In this document: positions 23,501-37,500 of the stretch, piece by piece
How the letters are laid out: every line of letters begins with the position of its first letter
Numbering within the stretch: the stretch's first letter is position 1
Origin: Stratiolaelaps scimitus
Taxonomy: Eukaryota; Arthropoda; Arachnida; Mesostigmata; Laelapidae
Assembly: GCA_019614645.1 (NCBI GenBank)
Contig: JABWDB010000001.1
Coordinates: 28,761,501 to 28,825,500 of the forward strand
DNA: 64,000 bases
Reading direction: 5' to 3'
Position numbers and translations under genes: made by a program
The notes under the pieces: model-generated
Told to the model about the DNA's origin: nothing
The model's input: only the letters and a program-made list of their open reading frames with translations
Database searches by the model: none

Positions 23501-26500
23501 TTCTCAGTTCTCATTAACCGAAAGCAGTTCCATCGATTCATAAAGATACGCCAACAAAAACAATGCGACTCGTTTTTGAGGGACTCTCGCCCGTCCGCAG
23601 CCACTATTTCATATACCTACGTTTGATGTATTGATGTTATACAACACCGTACTGCATGAATTGACTGATGTCATAATCGATGTGAGCCTGAGGTTCGGCA
23701 TGCACCAGCTGCGGGTCCTTGCTAGGCCTATGCAGTAGGCAATGTGTCGTCACATTCAGTCGTGTGCATTCTCACCTGTAGCTGCTGCAAGTGTCTGTTA
23801 ACCGTTCCAAAGTAGTGGTGATATGATAGGTTAGACAGAAATATATATATATATATAAATATATGAATATATATATATATTTCTACTTGTATAAATGACG
23901 GGGTTGCAGCATGCCTGTATACGTATAGGGGCAGGGCGCCAGATTGTTGATAGCTAACGCAGCGGCGTAGCATGTGCACCACTTGTTTGAGTCGGATGGC
24001 CAAAGCATAGAGAGATATTGAGTTAGAAGATGTGTGGCATGCGCAACTGCTGCTGCTGATGGTCGCAGAGTTGTTAGCATGTGCGCAGCTGTTATCGAAG
24101 CCGGATGACTGGCAGCGGGGTGTTGGCATAGGCAGATGCTCCAGCCGTGCAGGTGGCACTAAGGTGATGGTGGTTATCGCTTCGCCGTGATGCCGGACGA
24201 GGACAAAACAGCAACAGTAGCAACCGTCCCATAGGGTTCATCGTAGATCATCTCTCCCGCAGACACGCGTACACAGATCTCCGTGGCACAGCTGTACCAC
24301 ACTATAGTGGATGTTGACACGCGGTGGTTGTTGTTCGGTTCGACGTCCATTGTTCGTTTGTTCTCCACTGATTGAGCAATTGACTGATGTATGAACTGAA
24401 GACGAACTACTTCGTGCTGCATCAGCAGAGAGCGGTACACACGATATACGAGACGGGGTCCAATGGACAACGTGTGTATGTGTGAGTGCGTACGCGCGTG
24501 CGGGCGTCTATGTCTGTCTGTATAAAGCGTTTTGTTAATCGCAATTGTTCGCCACGAGTGTGAGGTAGAGGGGTCGTTGTTGCTGTCGTTGTCGTCGTCG
24601 TCGTCCGGGCACCGCTTAAGCACCGCGATGCTAGATACTTCATCCCATTGTGCAATCACCGCTTGTGCTGCTTCTGCTGGCGATGGTACTACTATTACTG
24701 TCGCCACTGCCGCCGCCGCCGCTCTGGTGCCAGGCTTCTTGCCGCGACAACGGCCTAGCTAGCTAGGTACCGCATAGGATAGCTGACCGACCGTTGTTGC
24801 TCTCTCTGCTGGCCCCGAACTACTGTGCCGCTTGCCGTGCTCTGGTTGGTTGGTGGGTGCTCTGGTCGTCGTGTTCTGGTCGATGCCGTCGTGTGACGTG
24901 GTGTAGGTGTCGCCCTCGCAGAGCCTGAACAGCCAGATCGAGCCGGATCCCACAAACCTGTACATAGCCAACCTGCCGGCGCACATGTCCGAGACGGACC
25001 TGGAGAACATGCTGTCGAAGCATGGCAGCGTCATCTCGACTCGCATTCTCCGCGACGCGAACATGCAGAGCCGAGGTGTGGGCTTCGCGCGGATGGAGAG
25101 CAAGGAGAAGTGCGAGCACATCATCCATCTCTTCAACGGCAAGACGCTGCACGGCAGCACCGAGGGCCTGCTCGTCAAGTTCGCTGACGGCGGCAACAAG
25201 AAGAGGTATGTAACCCAAATAATCGAGCTCGCGCCCGCGGAATTCATTGTGGCCAATTAACTGCTACTTTCATTGATCTTAATCGTCAGCCTTTTATATG
25301 TTGTTGTTGTTGTTGTTATATGACTTAAAATGGATATCCAAAAGGAAATTCAATTGAGCGTGGCATTTTAATGGCGTCCGCTAGACTAATAATAAATGTG
25401 CATAGATTACTAAATATATTGATCAATGATAATGCAACTTGATAATCTTCCCGCACCATCATGAAGGTCATCACCAACCCTTTCTTATTAATCACGGCTA
25501 CTGTCTATGTGCAGGCTTCAGCAGCAGCAAGCGATGCAAGGCGGGTACGGCCATGGCCCAATGGGGGGCCATGGTGGCCATGTTGGCCACCACAGCCAGC
25601 ACAACGGGAGCGGACCTGGTCATGAAGGAGGGGCGAAAGGCTCCGGCCATCACGGAGGACACCACGGGGGTCAAATGGTCCACCATAATGGAGGTGGTCC
25701 AGCCTCAGGTCAGCAGGGGGAGCATGGACACGCCGGCCACCACGGGGGTCACGGCGGCCACGGAGCCCACGGGGGCCGTGGCCAGTGGGCCCCGCGCGCC
25801 GCCGACGAGGCCGCCGCACTGTACGGCGCTGATGGACTCGTTTCGCAGCACTCACCCATTGGGCTAGTGCAAACGACGGGCTTCCATGTTTCCCCCCAGG
25901 CTAGGGCGCCCTACGGGACGCCCCATCCTCAGCTGGCCGGGGGCGCCCTCCAGCTCGGCGGTGCCCTTCAGTATATGCAAGCGAACGGAATCTACAGTAA
26001 GCACTGAGATATATAGGGATCTAATACATTGACTATACATATACATATATCTATATAACCTATTGAGGAAAGCCGGCAGCTTGTTGACCCGCTTTGCGTC
26101 GGCAGAGGATGAGACGGCCTTAGATACCCCCGCATATTTTTTTATTCTTTAATTATCCTCACTTCGTCGTTGTTATCCTTGTGATAAGCCAGATAGTCTG
26201 GTCATGAAACTCAGGTAACGTTTTTTGAGCTGATCCGTTGTTTAGTTAGAGCTCTTCGTCCATGTGACATGCAGCACTCAGCACTTAACCAAAGTTATTA
26301 CTCATCTCTGAGTGCATAATCGAGCGTGCGTGGCCTTTACCTCGCAAAGCTTCGCGATATTCAGATGGCTTCTATAATTCGTACGAAAATTTTTATTCCA
26401 GAAGCAAGCGACGTGTAATGGTTATTCGATACGGGCAAGTTATCACGTTTCGCCAACGGCAACCACTTCAGTTGGTTGTTACAACAGCTCAATTTTTCTA

Positions 26501-28151
26501 CACGTTCAATCTACTTATGCAACAATTGGCTCCACCGTTGTTTCCGGTGTTCTCATGATATTCTTTATCACCATGTCTCTATCCTCTGTGCGCGTAGCAG
26601 GTGATCCCACACTTCTGGGGGCGTACATGGCCGGTCAGCAGCAGCCGCCAGCGCCGGCTCAGTACATCATCCACTCGGGTCCCGCGCCCCATTCAGGCCC
26701 GCATGGTCCTCACGGACCGCATGCGAGTGCTCATCCACACAGCTTTGGGCCAGCCACCCTCGATGGAGCTACGCTCTACGCCGCCCACGTTGGTCTCAGC
26801 CCCGCAGGCCAACTGGCCCAGCAGATGCAGCAGCTGAGTCTGCAAGCGCCGCCTCACGCGCCGGGCCCGCAGCATCACCTCGTCCAGCACTACAATGCCG
26901 CCGCGGCCACTGCTGCTGCAGCTGCCGCCGGTAAGTTTGACGATGAGTAACGCCGGGGACGACATCGGGGACGTCATGCGGGTTGGAGCGCCTGGCGATG
27001 GGTGGTTGTGTGGGTGTGTGTCTGTATCTGTATCTGTCGGCGGTCGGGTCGGGCAGCCAGGCGGACAGACAAGCAGACCTCGATTGCATAGTAGATCCTC
27101 CTGGTGAGCAGATTTCAGTGAACTTTGGTGACAATGGTGACACGACATTTATCTTGGGCTACCGTTGAGGCGATCACGATGGCATTATTCTACCAGGGTC
27201 TAACTCGATTTATCGAGCATGATTGCTTCATCAATTCGATCATTATGTTGATATTACGTCCTAGCCTAGAGAGAGGCTCTCTATCGACGATCTTTTGACT
27301 TGTCGCAAGCGTTTGTTTGAATGTAACGAAAAACCCCTCGGTTGATTGCCTATGTCTTGCAGGCTCATATATGACTGCGGCGATGCTGCCGTCTCTGCCG
27401 GCGACAGCAACAAACGGTGCCGATGTGGGGCCTGCATCGGTCGACTCAGGCGTTGGAGCCGATCCCCAACAGGACGCCCAGCAGCAACAACAGGTGCGTG
27501 TCCATTCATTATCGTCGATACTTACATATGATTTTGCTTGCATATACACCGTCCAAGGCTAAATCGAGAACGCGTGCAACGGTGATTGATTGTTTCTGAA
27601 AAAAAAAAGACCCCGTGCTATCGACACCCAAAATCATGAGATCGCCGTGGCACACCGAAGGAAGGTCGAACTCTGTGCACGTTCGAGTGCAAAACGATAG
27701 TCGTTAAGAACGATCGAAGTGACTCGATATCGTGTACTTGTAGGTTTTAATGTCCAAACTTGTTGAACGGGTATTCGCATAGTACAATACAGGCAGGACT
27801 GCGACGACATCTGGTTGAAACTAGTGGTCAAAATCCTAATAATATCATAATAATAATAATAACTTAACTGGTAATACATATTAATAAGTTTATTGACAAA
27901 TCTACAAGTAGATTACGGCAATATACCATGTGTGATTCAAACCGAAAACTCTACGACGACCCCCTCATGTTCTCCTGATTATCAACTAACAAAGTGAATT
28001 ATCATCCCAATAGGTGTTTCAGTCATCCTCAGGGAGTCAGTCTTCGAACCAGTATCCGGCGGCTAGCTCCACAGGCAACGGCACTTCAAATTCAGCGGGT
28101 GGACCGGGTGGCAATGCCGGAGGAGGGCAGGGCGCGCAGACGCAGAAGTGA
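20521..28151 (+). CDS. shep: RBMS/alan shepard-type RNA-binding protein, seven exons (join 20521-20933, 21992-22142, 24922-25205, 25515-25996, 26601-26930, 27363-27493, 28014-28151)
   Basis: A single-stranded RNA/DNA-binding protein of the RBMS family. Fly shep acts in neuronal mRNA regulation and insulator control. The exons join in frame (phases 2,0,2,1,1,0) to about 642 aa. The N-terminal 115 aa are Gly-, Tyr- and Gln-rich ([16 protein letters not shown]). RRM1 is at about aa 117-188, with RNP2 LYIKGL and RNP1 KGYGFVDF. The segment [13 protein letters not shown] is almost identical to the family. RRM2 is at about aa 196-283, with RNP2 LYIANL and RNP1 RGVGFARM, ending FADGGNKKR. Exon 4 encodes a His/Gly-rich tract, and exons 5-7 Ala/Gln/Pro/Ser-rich sequence ending GAQTQK and TGA (28149-28151). 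Exon 1 begins with ATG directly after an acceptor AG, so this may be the start codon or an internal Met following upstream coding exons. Exon 3 has a second in-frame acceptor that gives a start at 24907. Orthology to shep is inferred from the RRM sequences. Confidence 0.88.
22800..23170. other. GC-rich island inside shep intron 2
   Basis: About 370 bp of GC-rich sequence in an AT-rich intron, open on the minus strand for about 100 codons (22796-23104). No domain was recognised. It could be an inserted element, an alternative exon or a regulatory island. Confidence 0.2.
23333..23408. repeat. 33-bp inverted repeat (hairpin) in shep intron
   Basis: The arms 23333-23365 and 23376-23408 are inverted complements with three mismatches, around a 10-base loop. 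They begin and end with ATTTCGAATTT and AAATTCGAAAT. The size suits a small hairpin-type MITE or a pre-miRNA-like fold; the AT-rich composition favours the former. Confidence 0.6.
23841..23882. repeat. (TA)n microsatellite
   Basis: TA units with a central AAATATATGAA interruption, in shep intron 2. Confidence 0.85.
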
Positions 28152-28641
28152 ACAAAGTGAACCTTTGATCTGTTCCACCCCTGTGGCGCCCCCACACGAA
28201 ACGAACGTTTCATTAACAACAACGAGAACAACAAGAACAGCTACAACAATAACAACAACAACAGCAGCAACAACAACAACAACAAAAATAAAAACAAACA
28301 AAAGTTACACAACAAGAACGCAGCAAAACTTAAAAAAACAGCAAAGCAGCACAGCTATGATGATGATGATGATTACAACGGAAAGAGGGGAAAGCGAACA
28401 ACGAGGAAGATAATTAAGACAGAAGGAAACGTTTTCGACCGCATCTGAAGCGAATGCAACAATTACACCCCCCCCCAGAAATCAGTGAACGAAATCAGCA
28501 GTGAGGCGACTATTATTGGCTATTCAGACAAAATCCCCAACAGACCTATATCTGATATAACAGGTAAAATCTTGCGATACATGACAGCCGCAGTGACATT
28601 TATTTTGTTAAGTGCCAGTGCGGAAGAATGAAAAGAACCAT

Positions 28642-28661
28642 AATAAAAACCTAACAATAAA
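28642..28661 (+). terminator. Proximal poly(A) signals of shep
   Basis: Two AATAAA hexamers at 28642-28647 and 28656-28661, about 490-510 bases after the stop codon. The downstream GU-rich element is weak (ATGTGACTTAATGTC). Confidence 0.5.
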
Positions 28662-28822
28662 ATGTGACTTAATGTCATAATTTACTAAAGGTATATATAT
28701 ATATATATATATATGTATACATGAGAACGATGCATATGAAAACGCCGATGACGTCGACGACGACAATAACTCTTAGAGCGGAAGCGGTTAAGGAGAGACC
28801 ACAGGTTTACAATCACGACAAA

Positions 28823-28862
<40 letters not shown>

Positions 28863-29487
28863 ACATCACGAAGCAAAAAGTAACATAACAAAAACAAAAT
28901 AAAAATTCCTCTAAATCTCTGTCGAATCGATGAATAATTTAGCTGATTGACATGTTCATGAGAGGTAATGAGGCTTTGAAGGAGTATATGTAGAGAAGGC
29001 AAGAGAGAGAGAGAGAGCGAGAGAGCGAATGAGAGAGATCAACAAACAACCACGGGCTGTGTGAAAGTGCTTGCGTGCCTGTGTAAAATGGAACGGATGA
29101 CGATCGATGCCGTCAGATGGAGAAGATGAAGCAAAAAAAAACAGTGGAAACCGAAGGACTCTACGGGGGGGCTGTCTGCGCGGTGGGGCGGGGCTGTTTG
29201 CCCGGGGGGGTCGTGGCCACAATGGCATCGAACCCTGCGGGACACCCCAGCGGGAATCATGAGAACAATATCCCATCACCAATTAAACAATGACTAAATG
29301 GGATGGCTAGGATTTCCCCAGGGCGAACTTCGAGTCGATCGGGCGCGACGACGCAGAATGCGGAGGGAATGAATAGTAAACGTTATAGCAAGGGTACTGC
29401 GGCAGTAGCTAAGCTTAGAGAGGAAGAGGGATTTTGAGAAAGATGAAGAACAAAAGAAGTTCTCCGAAGGCAGTTGATAACGAAAAG

Positions 29488-29492
<5 letters not shown>

Positions 29493-29547
<55 letters not shown>
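29493..29547. repeat. (GA)n microsatellite
   Basis: The longest GA run in the window, about 27 units with GA on the plus strand. Confidence 0.95.
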
Positions 29548-29550
<3 letters not shown>

Positions 29551-32201
29551 GTAAGGAGAACAGGCTTCCTAATGCAGGTTTTAACCTGAGCGCCAATCTC
29601 TCTCTGGCGTCCTCGAGGGATGAGATGGGCTAAGAACGGACTAAGCTGGATGGCTGACTGGCTGGCGTTGGTTACCACCTTGAAGGTCGGACAGCGCGAC
29701 GAGGAGACGTAGAAACAGCAGCAGCAGCGGCTCGCCATGATCGTTCCCATGAAATTCGTTCAGGCGGCGACGCGGTGAAGGAGCAAGCGGAGAATAGTGG
29801 CGGACAAGGTGAAGACGTCGGAATAGGCGACGTTGAGAGAGGACGACGATGAGGAGGTGATGCACGAAGATTTTAACGAAGACAGAGGAAATGGAGGAAG
29901 GAGGGTTGAGGGGAGCAAGCTCCTCGATATTGTGCACCTGTGATTGCGCCCCGCGCAGATTTGCTATCCCGATGCTCCTTCTTAGTAGGTTAGTAGGTTT
30001 AGGAGAAAAAAATGATGAAGATAATGATGATGATGATGATGATGATGATGACGGCGATGAACATATTGATGAAGATGATTACGATTATGATATCGAAGGC
30101 AACGATGATGAATAACCAGACGGTGGACTAAAGAATGAGATAGGAGTGCATGCGTCGAAAGAAAGATAATTTAAAAGTGCGTGGTGAAAGATTGCGACCA
30201 TTGAAGATTTAAGCCGTTTTAATCGGAGGAGAACATGAGTTGACCGCCTATCCGAGTGTTTTCCGGTGGCTACTGCCATTGTATATCACAGTGGTCACGG
30301 TACAATGTAATTTAAAGCACCTTTACTGTGCTCTAATTATTGTTTTATCGCTTTCGCATGCAGTAACTACATGAACGACTGGTCGCCGGCAATGAATGAC
30401 CACCCCTGACAAACAACCTTGTCGAAACTGTTTTCGCCTGCAACGAGTGCAATGAGGGTTGGAGGGTTCACCTGCCCTGGAAATCCAAGCAGCCGCACTC
30501 CTCCGGGGCGAACGTTATTTTTCTTTGTAGGTTTATTAGGACAGAAGGAGGTGCGAGAGAGAGATAGCTTTCGCTTCTGGACACTGAAAACAAATAACGG
30601 CAGGGCAACTGGAAACAGCGTAGAACAGGGAACCGTTGACGGAAGGGCAGGTTGACGTTCGGCGCGACTAGACCGTTTGGCCACCGGAGGTCGTCTCGCG
30701 AAAATGAGTTCAGCTCGAATCTGATTGTGTGCGTCAAAAGAAAGGCCGAGCATTTGGAACGGTGAGAAAGTTGAATCGAGATGGAGAGAGAGAGAGAGAG
30801 AACGCGAATAGATGAATGATAGAGGAAATGAATGAGGGAGGTGCGAACGAGAGAATGTGAATGGGTGAATGAGTATGAGAGATAGTTAAGTCATTAGTCA
30901 CATACACACCGGGAGCCGTCAGGAAGCCGAGGTGGTCGCCTCCCTAGGGAGGTTGCGGCATCGTGTCGTTCGTGGTGAACACCGACGTGGGTGACACGAA
31001 GCGTACAGATACAATAAAATACAAAAACGAACGGCCTCCGACATTGACAGCAACAAAAGGAAGAGGAAGAAGAAGAACAACAACAACAACAATAAACACT
31101 TTGAAAACAACGTGACACACGAATATTGACATCGACAAGAAGCGTGTCCGTGGTTCGAAGTACAGGATATAAACACAAATTCACACAACAACGCAAATCG
31201 AGAGACACGCACCGCTATACGACACGACGACGAGCAGACACAAACATACGTTGCGTACAGGCACACATACAGAGGGACGGTTAACGAGCGAACAGAGGGA
31301 AGAGATCACACTGGTCTGTGCTGCCCCGCCCGGCAACCGGTAAACAAAAATGGACGAACTGAAGCATCGTACGAAACAGCTAGCAGAGCGTCAATACCAG
31401 CAACAACAACGAGAAGAAGAAGTCACTGGGATACGGGATGAACTACAGCAGCAGCAGCAGTAGTAATAAACTAATGAAGGAAAATTCTGAAAAAAACAAA
31501 CAAACAAACAAACAACAGGAGAGATAGACGAAGCTGACGGAACTGATTGATAGTGAACAAGAGACAGAAAAAGAAAACACCCTGTATGACTTAAATGCAA
31601 TGCCGATAGAATCGCGTAATAACAAGAGAAATGATGGGCGGCGTCGACGACGATGGCGGTCGACAATGATGAGAAGCGAGCAAGAACGTGCTAAGCAAAC
31701 CAATGACAAAACATATAGGTTAGCATGAAATGTGGAAGGTGGACATGCTGAGAGAGAGAGAGGAGAGAGAAATATGTATACGAAACAATGAGAAAAAAAA
31801 ACGCAAAAAAAAAGCCAAAAACTGCTCTCGGATGAAAAGGAGATTTAGACGAAAAACATTATGGATAACGTAGCAAACCTGATCATTAATGATGTCAGTA
31901 GATTACGACAATAGATGGGAATGACGTATTGATGGTGGGGTGGGGGTGGGGGTTGGGGTTGGGGAGGGAGTAGCCAGCAAATCAGACGGAGAAGGAACAC
32001 AATCGAAAATTGAACCAGATCGAAACAAAACAACAATGCCGTCTTGGTCGCGTAAGTCGAACATCAGTAGATTAAATTGATTGTCTGTCTTTGGGACGAC
32101 GAAAACAGCCGCGGGTTCATTTTCCCATTGTTCAGTTTGCTTTGTTTTTTGAGAGTTTGCTGATTAATTTTTTTTTTTCGGTTAGCACAGAGATGGATCA
32201 T

Positions 32202-32207
32202 AATAAA
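32202..32207 (+). terminator. Candidate intermediate poly(A) signal
   Basis: AATAAA preceded by a T-rich stretch and followed within 60 bases by CTCTTTGTTTCGTTGTG and GATGTGTGTTT, a good GU-rich downstream element. The purine skew drops here, which suits a transcript end. Confidence 0.4.
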
Positions 32208-33959
32208 ACTTGATGACTTGCCTCATAGTCAAATCTTCACGAGTAGCGCTCTCTTTGTTTCGTTGTGACGATGTGTGTTTAAGTGACAACATGTTCTGCC
32301 CGATGTCCATGGTTAGCCCGGCACGAAATGTGTCCACAATCACTTACACATAAGGTATAGAAATTATTCAACACAATATCACCCATATATATATATATAT
32401 ATATACATTGAAAGTAATGTATATAGACGACTCCTAGGGGATCCCTAGTGCTGTCGACTTGGAGATCAACAATTCTCGTGGAAGACTTGTTAAGCGAACT
32501 TTACTCCAACATGGAAAGTGTTGCTATCTCCAGCTAGCCTCAGGCATTGCGCAACAAGACCACCTGGCGCCCGCTTGACGTTGGATATCTACCCCTCGAC
32601 GGTTGCCAACGGACGCTACTCTGACAGGGTGCTGATTGCTATGGGTGAAAATCGATTTGTCTTGTGTGGGCCTTCATCCCGTGCCAAAGAGAGCCGGCCA
32701 CTTCCTTTTCCACAACATGATTCCGTGGCTCGGCCGAATTGAGAGTCAATTGTCGCAACACTAGCACGATGTTATGTACGCCTGATTTTCAGTTGTGATT
32801 AAAGCAAAAAAAAGTTAGTAAATACATAGTGTTGGCATAGGAATACGCAACATGACAGAAAAGGCGACGATAGATAGCTCATGCGACATCGGCGTAGGAT
32901 AGTACAAGTTAAAATTAATTCAATCCCCCTCCCCGATCGAGAAGTTGAGCGCAATTGCCTCATGTCGTTTCGTATATATCGTGGTCGGCGTTTGCACTTT
33001 CGTTACATGATCTACTTTTTCTTATTGCGTTTGCTGCCTTTTGACTTAAAATGACGCTCACAGACAGGCGCACACACACAGACACTAACAGCCAACACAC
33101 GAAGACTGGGGTCCGGTCATCGAGACGTTTTCTTAGAAAGGAACAGGCTATCACTAATCCTCCTTGAAGGTCATCACTGACCAAGTGTGACGAGAACTTC
33201 CAGATTAACGGCCGACTTGGTAGAATCCCGCTCGAGTGAGCCTGTGAACCGCGCGCTGAAAACTTTTCTTTGGTCGCATCGACCTGGGGGGGGTGGGGGG
33301 GGGGGAGACAGATGAGCCGACGATTCGAGAATATCCGTCTGGATCAGACGAGAAGGTGACATAAAGAAAACAAAAAAAATCAATGAAAATTACCAACGGA
33401 CAGGTTGCTGCTGCCACGATGACATGATGACGATAATGAGGATGACGACTGCTGTAGGATGACATGTGATTGATGCTTGATTGATCGATCGATCGATTGT
33501 CTGATTGTATGACTGCCTGATTGACTGATTGATCGATTGATGATTGACTGACTGATGATAAGATGCGACATACTACTATTACTACTACTGCTACTACTAC
33601 TGATTGACGACGCGAGGATAGCACACAAAGCGGCTGGTCTGCTCACAAACACTGTATGGACACTCCTTCGAGTAGGCCTGCCCACGAGACGAAGTGATTA
33701 CACGACGGACGTGCTGTGCCGGATGACACGAGTAACAGTTGCCGTTCAGTGGGGCCGAGCAGTCCAGTGGCGATGTATGCATCCGCGGCCGGAGTTGTGT
33801 ACAAACGATGGTCAACATGACCCCCCCCCCCTTTCCAACCAACCAACGAATTTGAACCATACCCAGTCCGGCCCCGTTTAGACACCGTCAACCGCCACCT
33901 TCACCATATACCTTCCCTCATCCTGGATATCTTCCCAGCAGCAAACTGAGCAGTGCCTC

Positions 33960-34560
33960 CTAATGACATGATGAATGATGATTATGATGATGACGAGCAT
34001 TATAATATGAATAATAATGATGGCGATGCTGATAAGAATAATAATGATAAGAGGAAAAAGAAGAAACGGAATAATAATAATAATAATAATGACGATGATG
34101 ATGGTGATGATGATGATAATAATAATAACAAGAATAATAATGCTGATAAAAAAATGCGGACTAGACGATGAGGCTGATAAAAGAATGACAAGGATCACCA
34201 CGATGATAATTATAATAATGGAAATAATAATAATAATGCCGATAATGATGCTAATAATGAAGCTGAGGATGATAATTTTGACGCCGATGCTGATCGTGCT
34301 GATGATAAATAATATGAAGAGAGAAGATGAGAGTAATAATAATAATAATTAATGGTGATGCTGATGATGCCTCCCTCTCGATGGTGATTGACTGAACGAG
34401 GATAATGATGATGATTTATCGATTTATGATTATGATAATAACGGTAATAATAATAGCAACAACAATAATGCTGGGACGGCGACGACGACGATGATGATGA
34501 TAATAATAATAATAATAATCATCGTCATCATCATCATAATAAGACGATGATTATGTCGAG
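33960..34560. repeat. GAT/AAT trinucleotide array
   Basis: About 600 bp dominated by GAT and AAT trinucleotides on the plus strand with scattered interruptions; similar shorter arrays lie at 35520-35660. Acidic Asp/Asn-rich frames arise automatically and are not taken as genes. Confidence 0.8.
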
Positions 34561-37500
34561 ATGATCAGTTGAGGAGAAGAGGGGCGCGCAGCATCGGTGT
34601 AACATCGGCCTAAAGTGAGCGTTAACCGCACGTCCTCCTCGAGAGAGCGAGAGAGATGGAGGGAGAGAGTGTAGCGATAATAGGATACAATGGGGATTAT
34701 GAAGTTACTCATAACAGCGCGAATAGACGAAGAAATCGATGATTAATGGTGGTGATCACTAAGCGACGTCAGTGGCGTCGATATTTCAAGGCGGCTTATA
34801 ACGAACACGTCATGCATACATAGAACAACACACACACACACAGACACACAGTGGACGGACTGATGATTAATAATCGATTGATGACGAACTGAACAGACTG
34901 ATTCATTGTTGTTGACTCATGATGACGTCGTCGTCGGCGACATCGTCGCCTCGAAATGTCATATTGATAAGGGCGAGCGAATTCAAGCAGGGGGGGATGG
35001 GGCTGCAGGATTGAAAGATGAAAAATGTACCCACGTACAGAGTTCGACGAGACTCGCTTTCGCGAACCTCTTTTGGATTTGCTGATGCTGCCGAAGGTGG
35101 ATGGCGTCGAAGAAAGGTTTTGCTGCGGCTTCTTTTTTGCCGCGATCCCGACAGCCCCCCGCTGCAATTGTCCGATTGCAGGACATGTCGATCTGTGACA
35201 GATGGACAATGTGTACGATGCTGCGTCGATGGGCTGATGTGGGCGGCAGCGACATTGATTGATAGCGGATATCTCGATTCGGGCGTGTAGGCTGAGGAAC
35301 AACGGTCAAACGCTGTAAGCAAACAATAAGCAGAAACAAAGCAGACCCCCCCATACCGGCAGAGGAGATAGGACAGAAACAATGAGAATATCAACAACCA
35401 CAACAACTACAACAGCAACAAGAAAAACACCGATCTTGAGTTTGCCTGTTCGCTTTTAGTTGTAGGTAGTTAAAGCAAGAAACACGGATGGAAATAGGAG
35501 AAGAAAAGAAAGATGATTAATAATAATAATGATGATGAAGCTGCTGCTGAGGCGTAAGAATGATGACATTGCTGGCGATAACGATAATGAAGAAAACGAC
35601 GACGATAATAATGATGATGATGATGATGATATTAATAATGACGAAGATAATAATGTCGATGACAGGGCATAATGAAGCGGGCCGTAGTAGGTGTAGTGAT
35701 AATTATAGAGAGAGAGAGAGGGGAGGCTGGGGGATGGAGAGAGAGAGAGTAACACACTCACGCCAGTGGTAAGAGAAAAATAAAAGAAAAATCGCATCCG
35801 CGCGATGTCGTGTGGTTCGATGTAGGCTAAGAGACGGCGGCTTGTCCCAGTGGAGACTCCCTCCGAGGGGTCGCCCTGAGCACCCGTTTGCGGACAGATC
35901 GAGGCAGAGATCGACCACCACCGCGTAGTGCATCTGAAGTGGCCGACTGGCCCGAGATGGGTGCGGAATTGTTGCAGCGCGCAGGACGTTGAAACCTTTT
36001 GAGATCGGCGGCCTCTGATAGCCCTCCGGCGTTCGCCCGCCTTCGTAAAAGTTTACTTGACGGCGGTAGTCACGAACCGACAGGCTCTGTGTGTGTGTGT
36101 GTGAAAGAGATTGCGCTAACATTAACGTGTGCTGTACGATGAGCATCGTCGGGCCGCCGGCAGTGAAAACGTTAAGCGGGCGAAGCCACGTTGGAATACG
36201 GGGCATATTGAGGTGTCGTACGAAACGCTGATGATTTTGATGGCTTTCAGTCCTTGTTACCTTGATGCGTCTCCGCTGGCTGGCTGTACCGATTCGTAAT
36301 TATAACGATTCTCATTAGTTCGATGATAATTACTACTACTACTCCTAATACTTTTTGAGGCAGCTGCAGCGAAATCAGTGGCGGCACCTGTAGCAGTAAA
36401 AGCAAGAAGCAAATCGAAATTTGATGTCCAAAACAAGAGAGTGTTTAACGAACAAGTGATTAACAAGCATGAAAACGAAGTGGACGAACGCGTCTACGAA
36501 TAGTTTTCATTGAAAGAGCGTTGCGCGCGGCAACATCGTCCCCCCGGTTAGGTAGGTAGCGGGACAGAGAAATAGTTGACGAAGATGAGACGGTGATGCT
36601 GATAATGGTGCCGATTCATTGTAGAAGATGAATCAGCCCACGATGACGAGGCGGACGAACGAAGAAAAAAAAATGGCTAAAACTAAAGCCTAATGAGATG
36701 TAGAATTTATGAGAATGAGAAAACGATGATTGATAGGGCCTCCGGCCACTGCCGACACTGGCCGCCGTAGCAAACAGAGTGTAGTAGAAAGGAGATGGAC
36801 AAAAAAAAATGGAAAAAGTTCATGAAAAATATAACAGGCAAAGATGACAAGTAAAATAAGCGACAAAAAAATAGATATCGACAACGTGGAAATCTAATAC
36901 GGAAGAAGTCAGACTATAGACACAGGTACAGATGGAGAGGGACAGAGAGAGAGGGAAATAAGATTTTTGGAGACGCATATAGCGAGAAGATGAGAAGAAA
37001 CGTCGCTCCCGCTATCGCATAAGTACACAGCGTACGGTGGTAGCAGTTATAGTGGTACTAAGATTGACGAGAACGTCGACGAGGTGAACGAGAGACGATG
37101 TGCTAAGCAAATCGAATGGAACAACAGCGAGCGCGGGCAGAGTAGTAATTGCAGACTGAAGGTATTGTCGTCGTTTGGCGACACCCCATCGTAGTTCGAT
37201 GCGGATGGGGTCGGGGGGGACACGGGAGGGTGGAGGCGGGGGGGAAATCCTAATAAAATAAATAATAATAAAACGGGATTGAGAGAGCAGATGATGAAAG
37301 CTGAGAGAGAGAGAGAGAGAACGAGCGAGCGAGAGATTAGGGAGAAACTGGAGGACTGAGTAAAGTCTGGAGCTGGGCAGCGTTAGGTGGAGAGCGTCGT
37401 TCGGTCCGGGCCCCGGTGGCGGCTCGGGGGGGGGCGCTGGCCGCCGACGGAAGCCATCCGACGACTCGCGGACCCGTACGCGACGGGACGTCGAAAGCTC

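Noticed and set aside
25439..25867. Overlapping long ORFs on both strands over shep exon 4
   Set aside because: They are shadows of the GC-rich, repetitive His/Gly exon. The in-frame shep reading explains the region.
33878..34352. Asp/Asn-rich and Ile/Met-rich ORFs
   Set aside because: These are frame translations of the GAT/AAT array.
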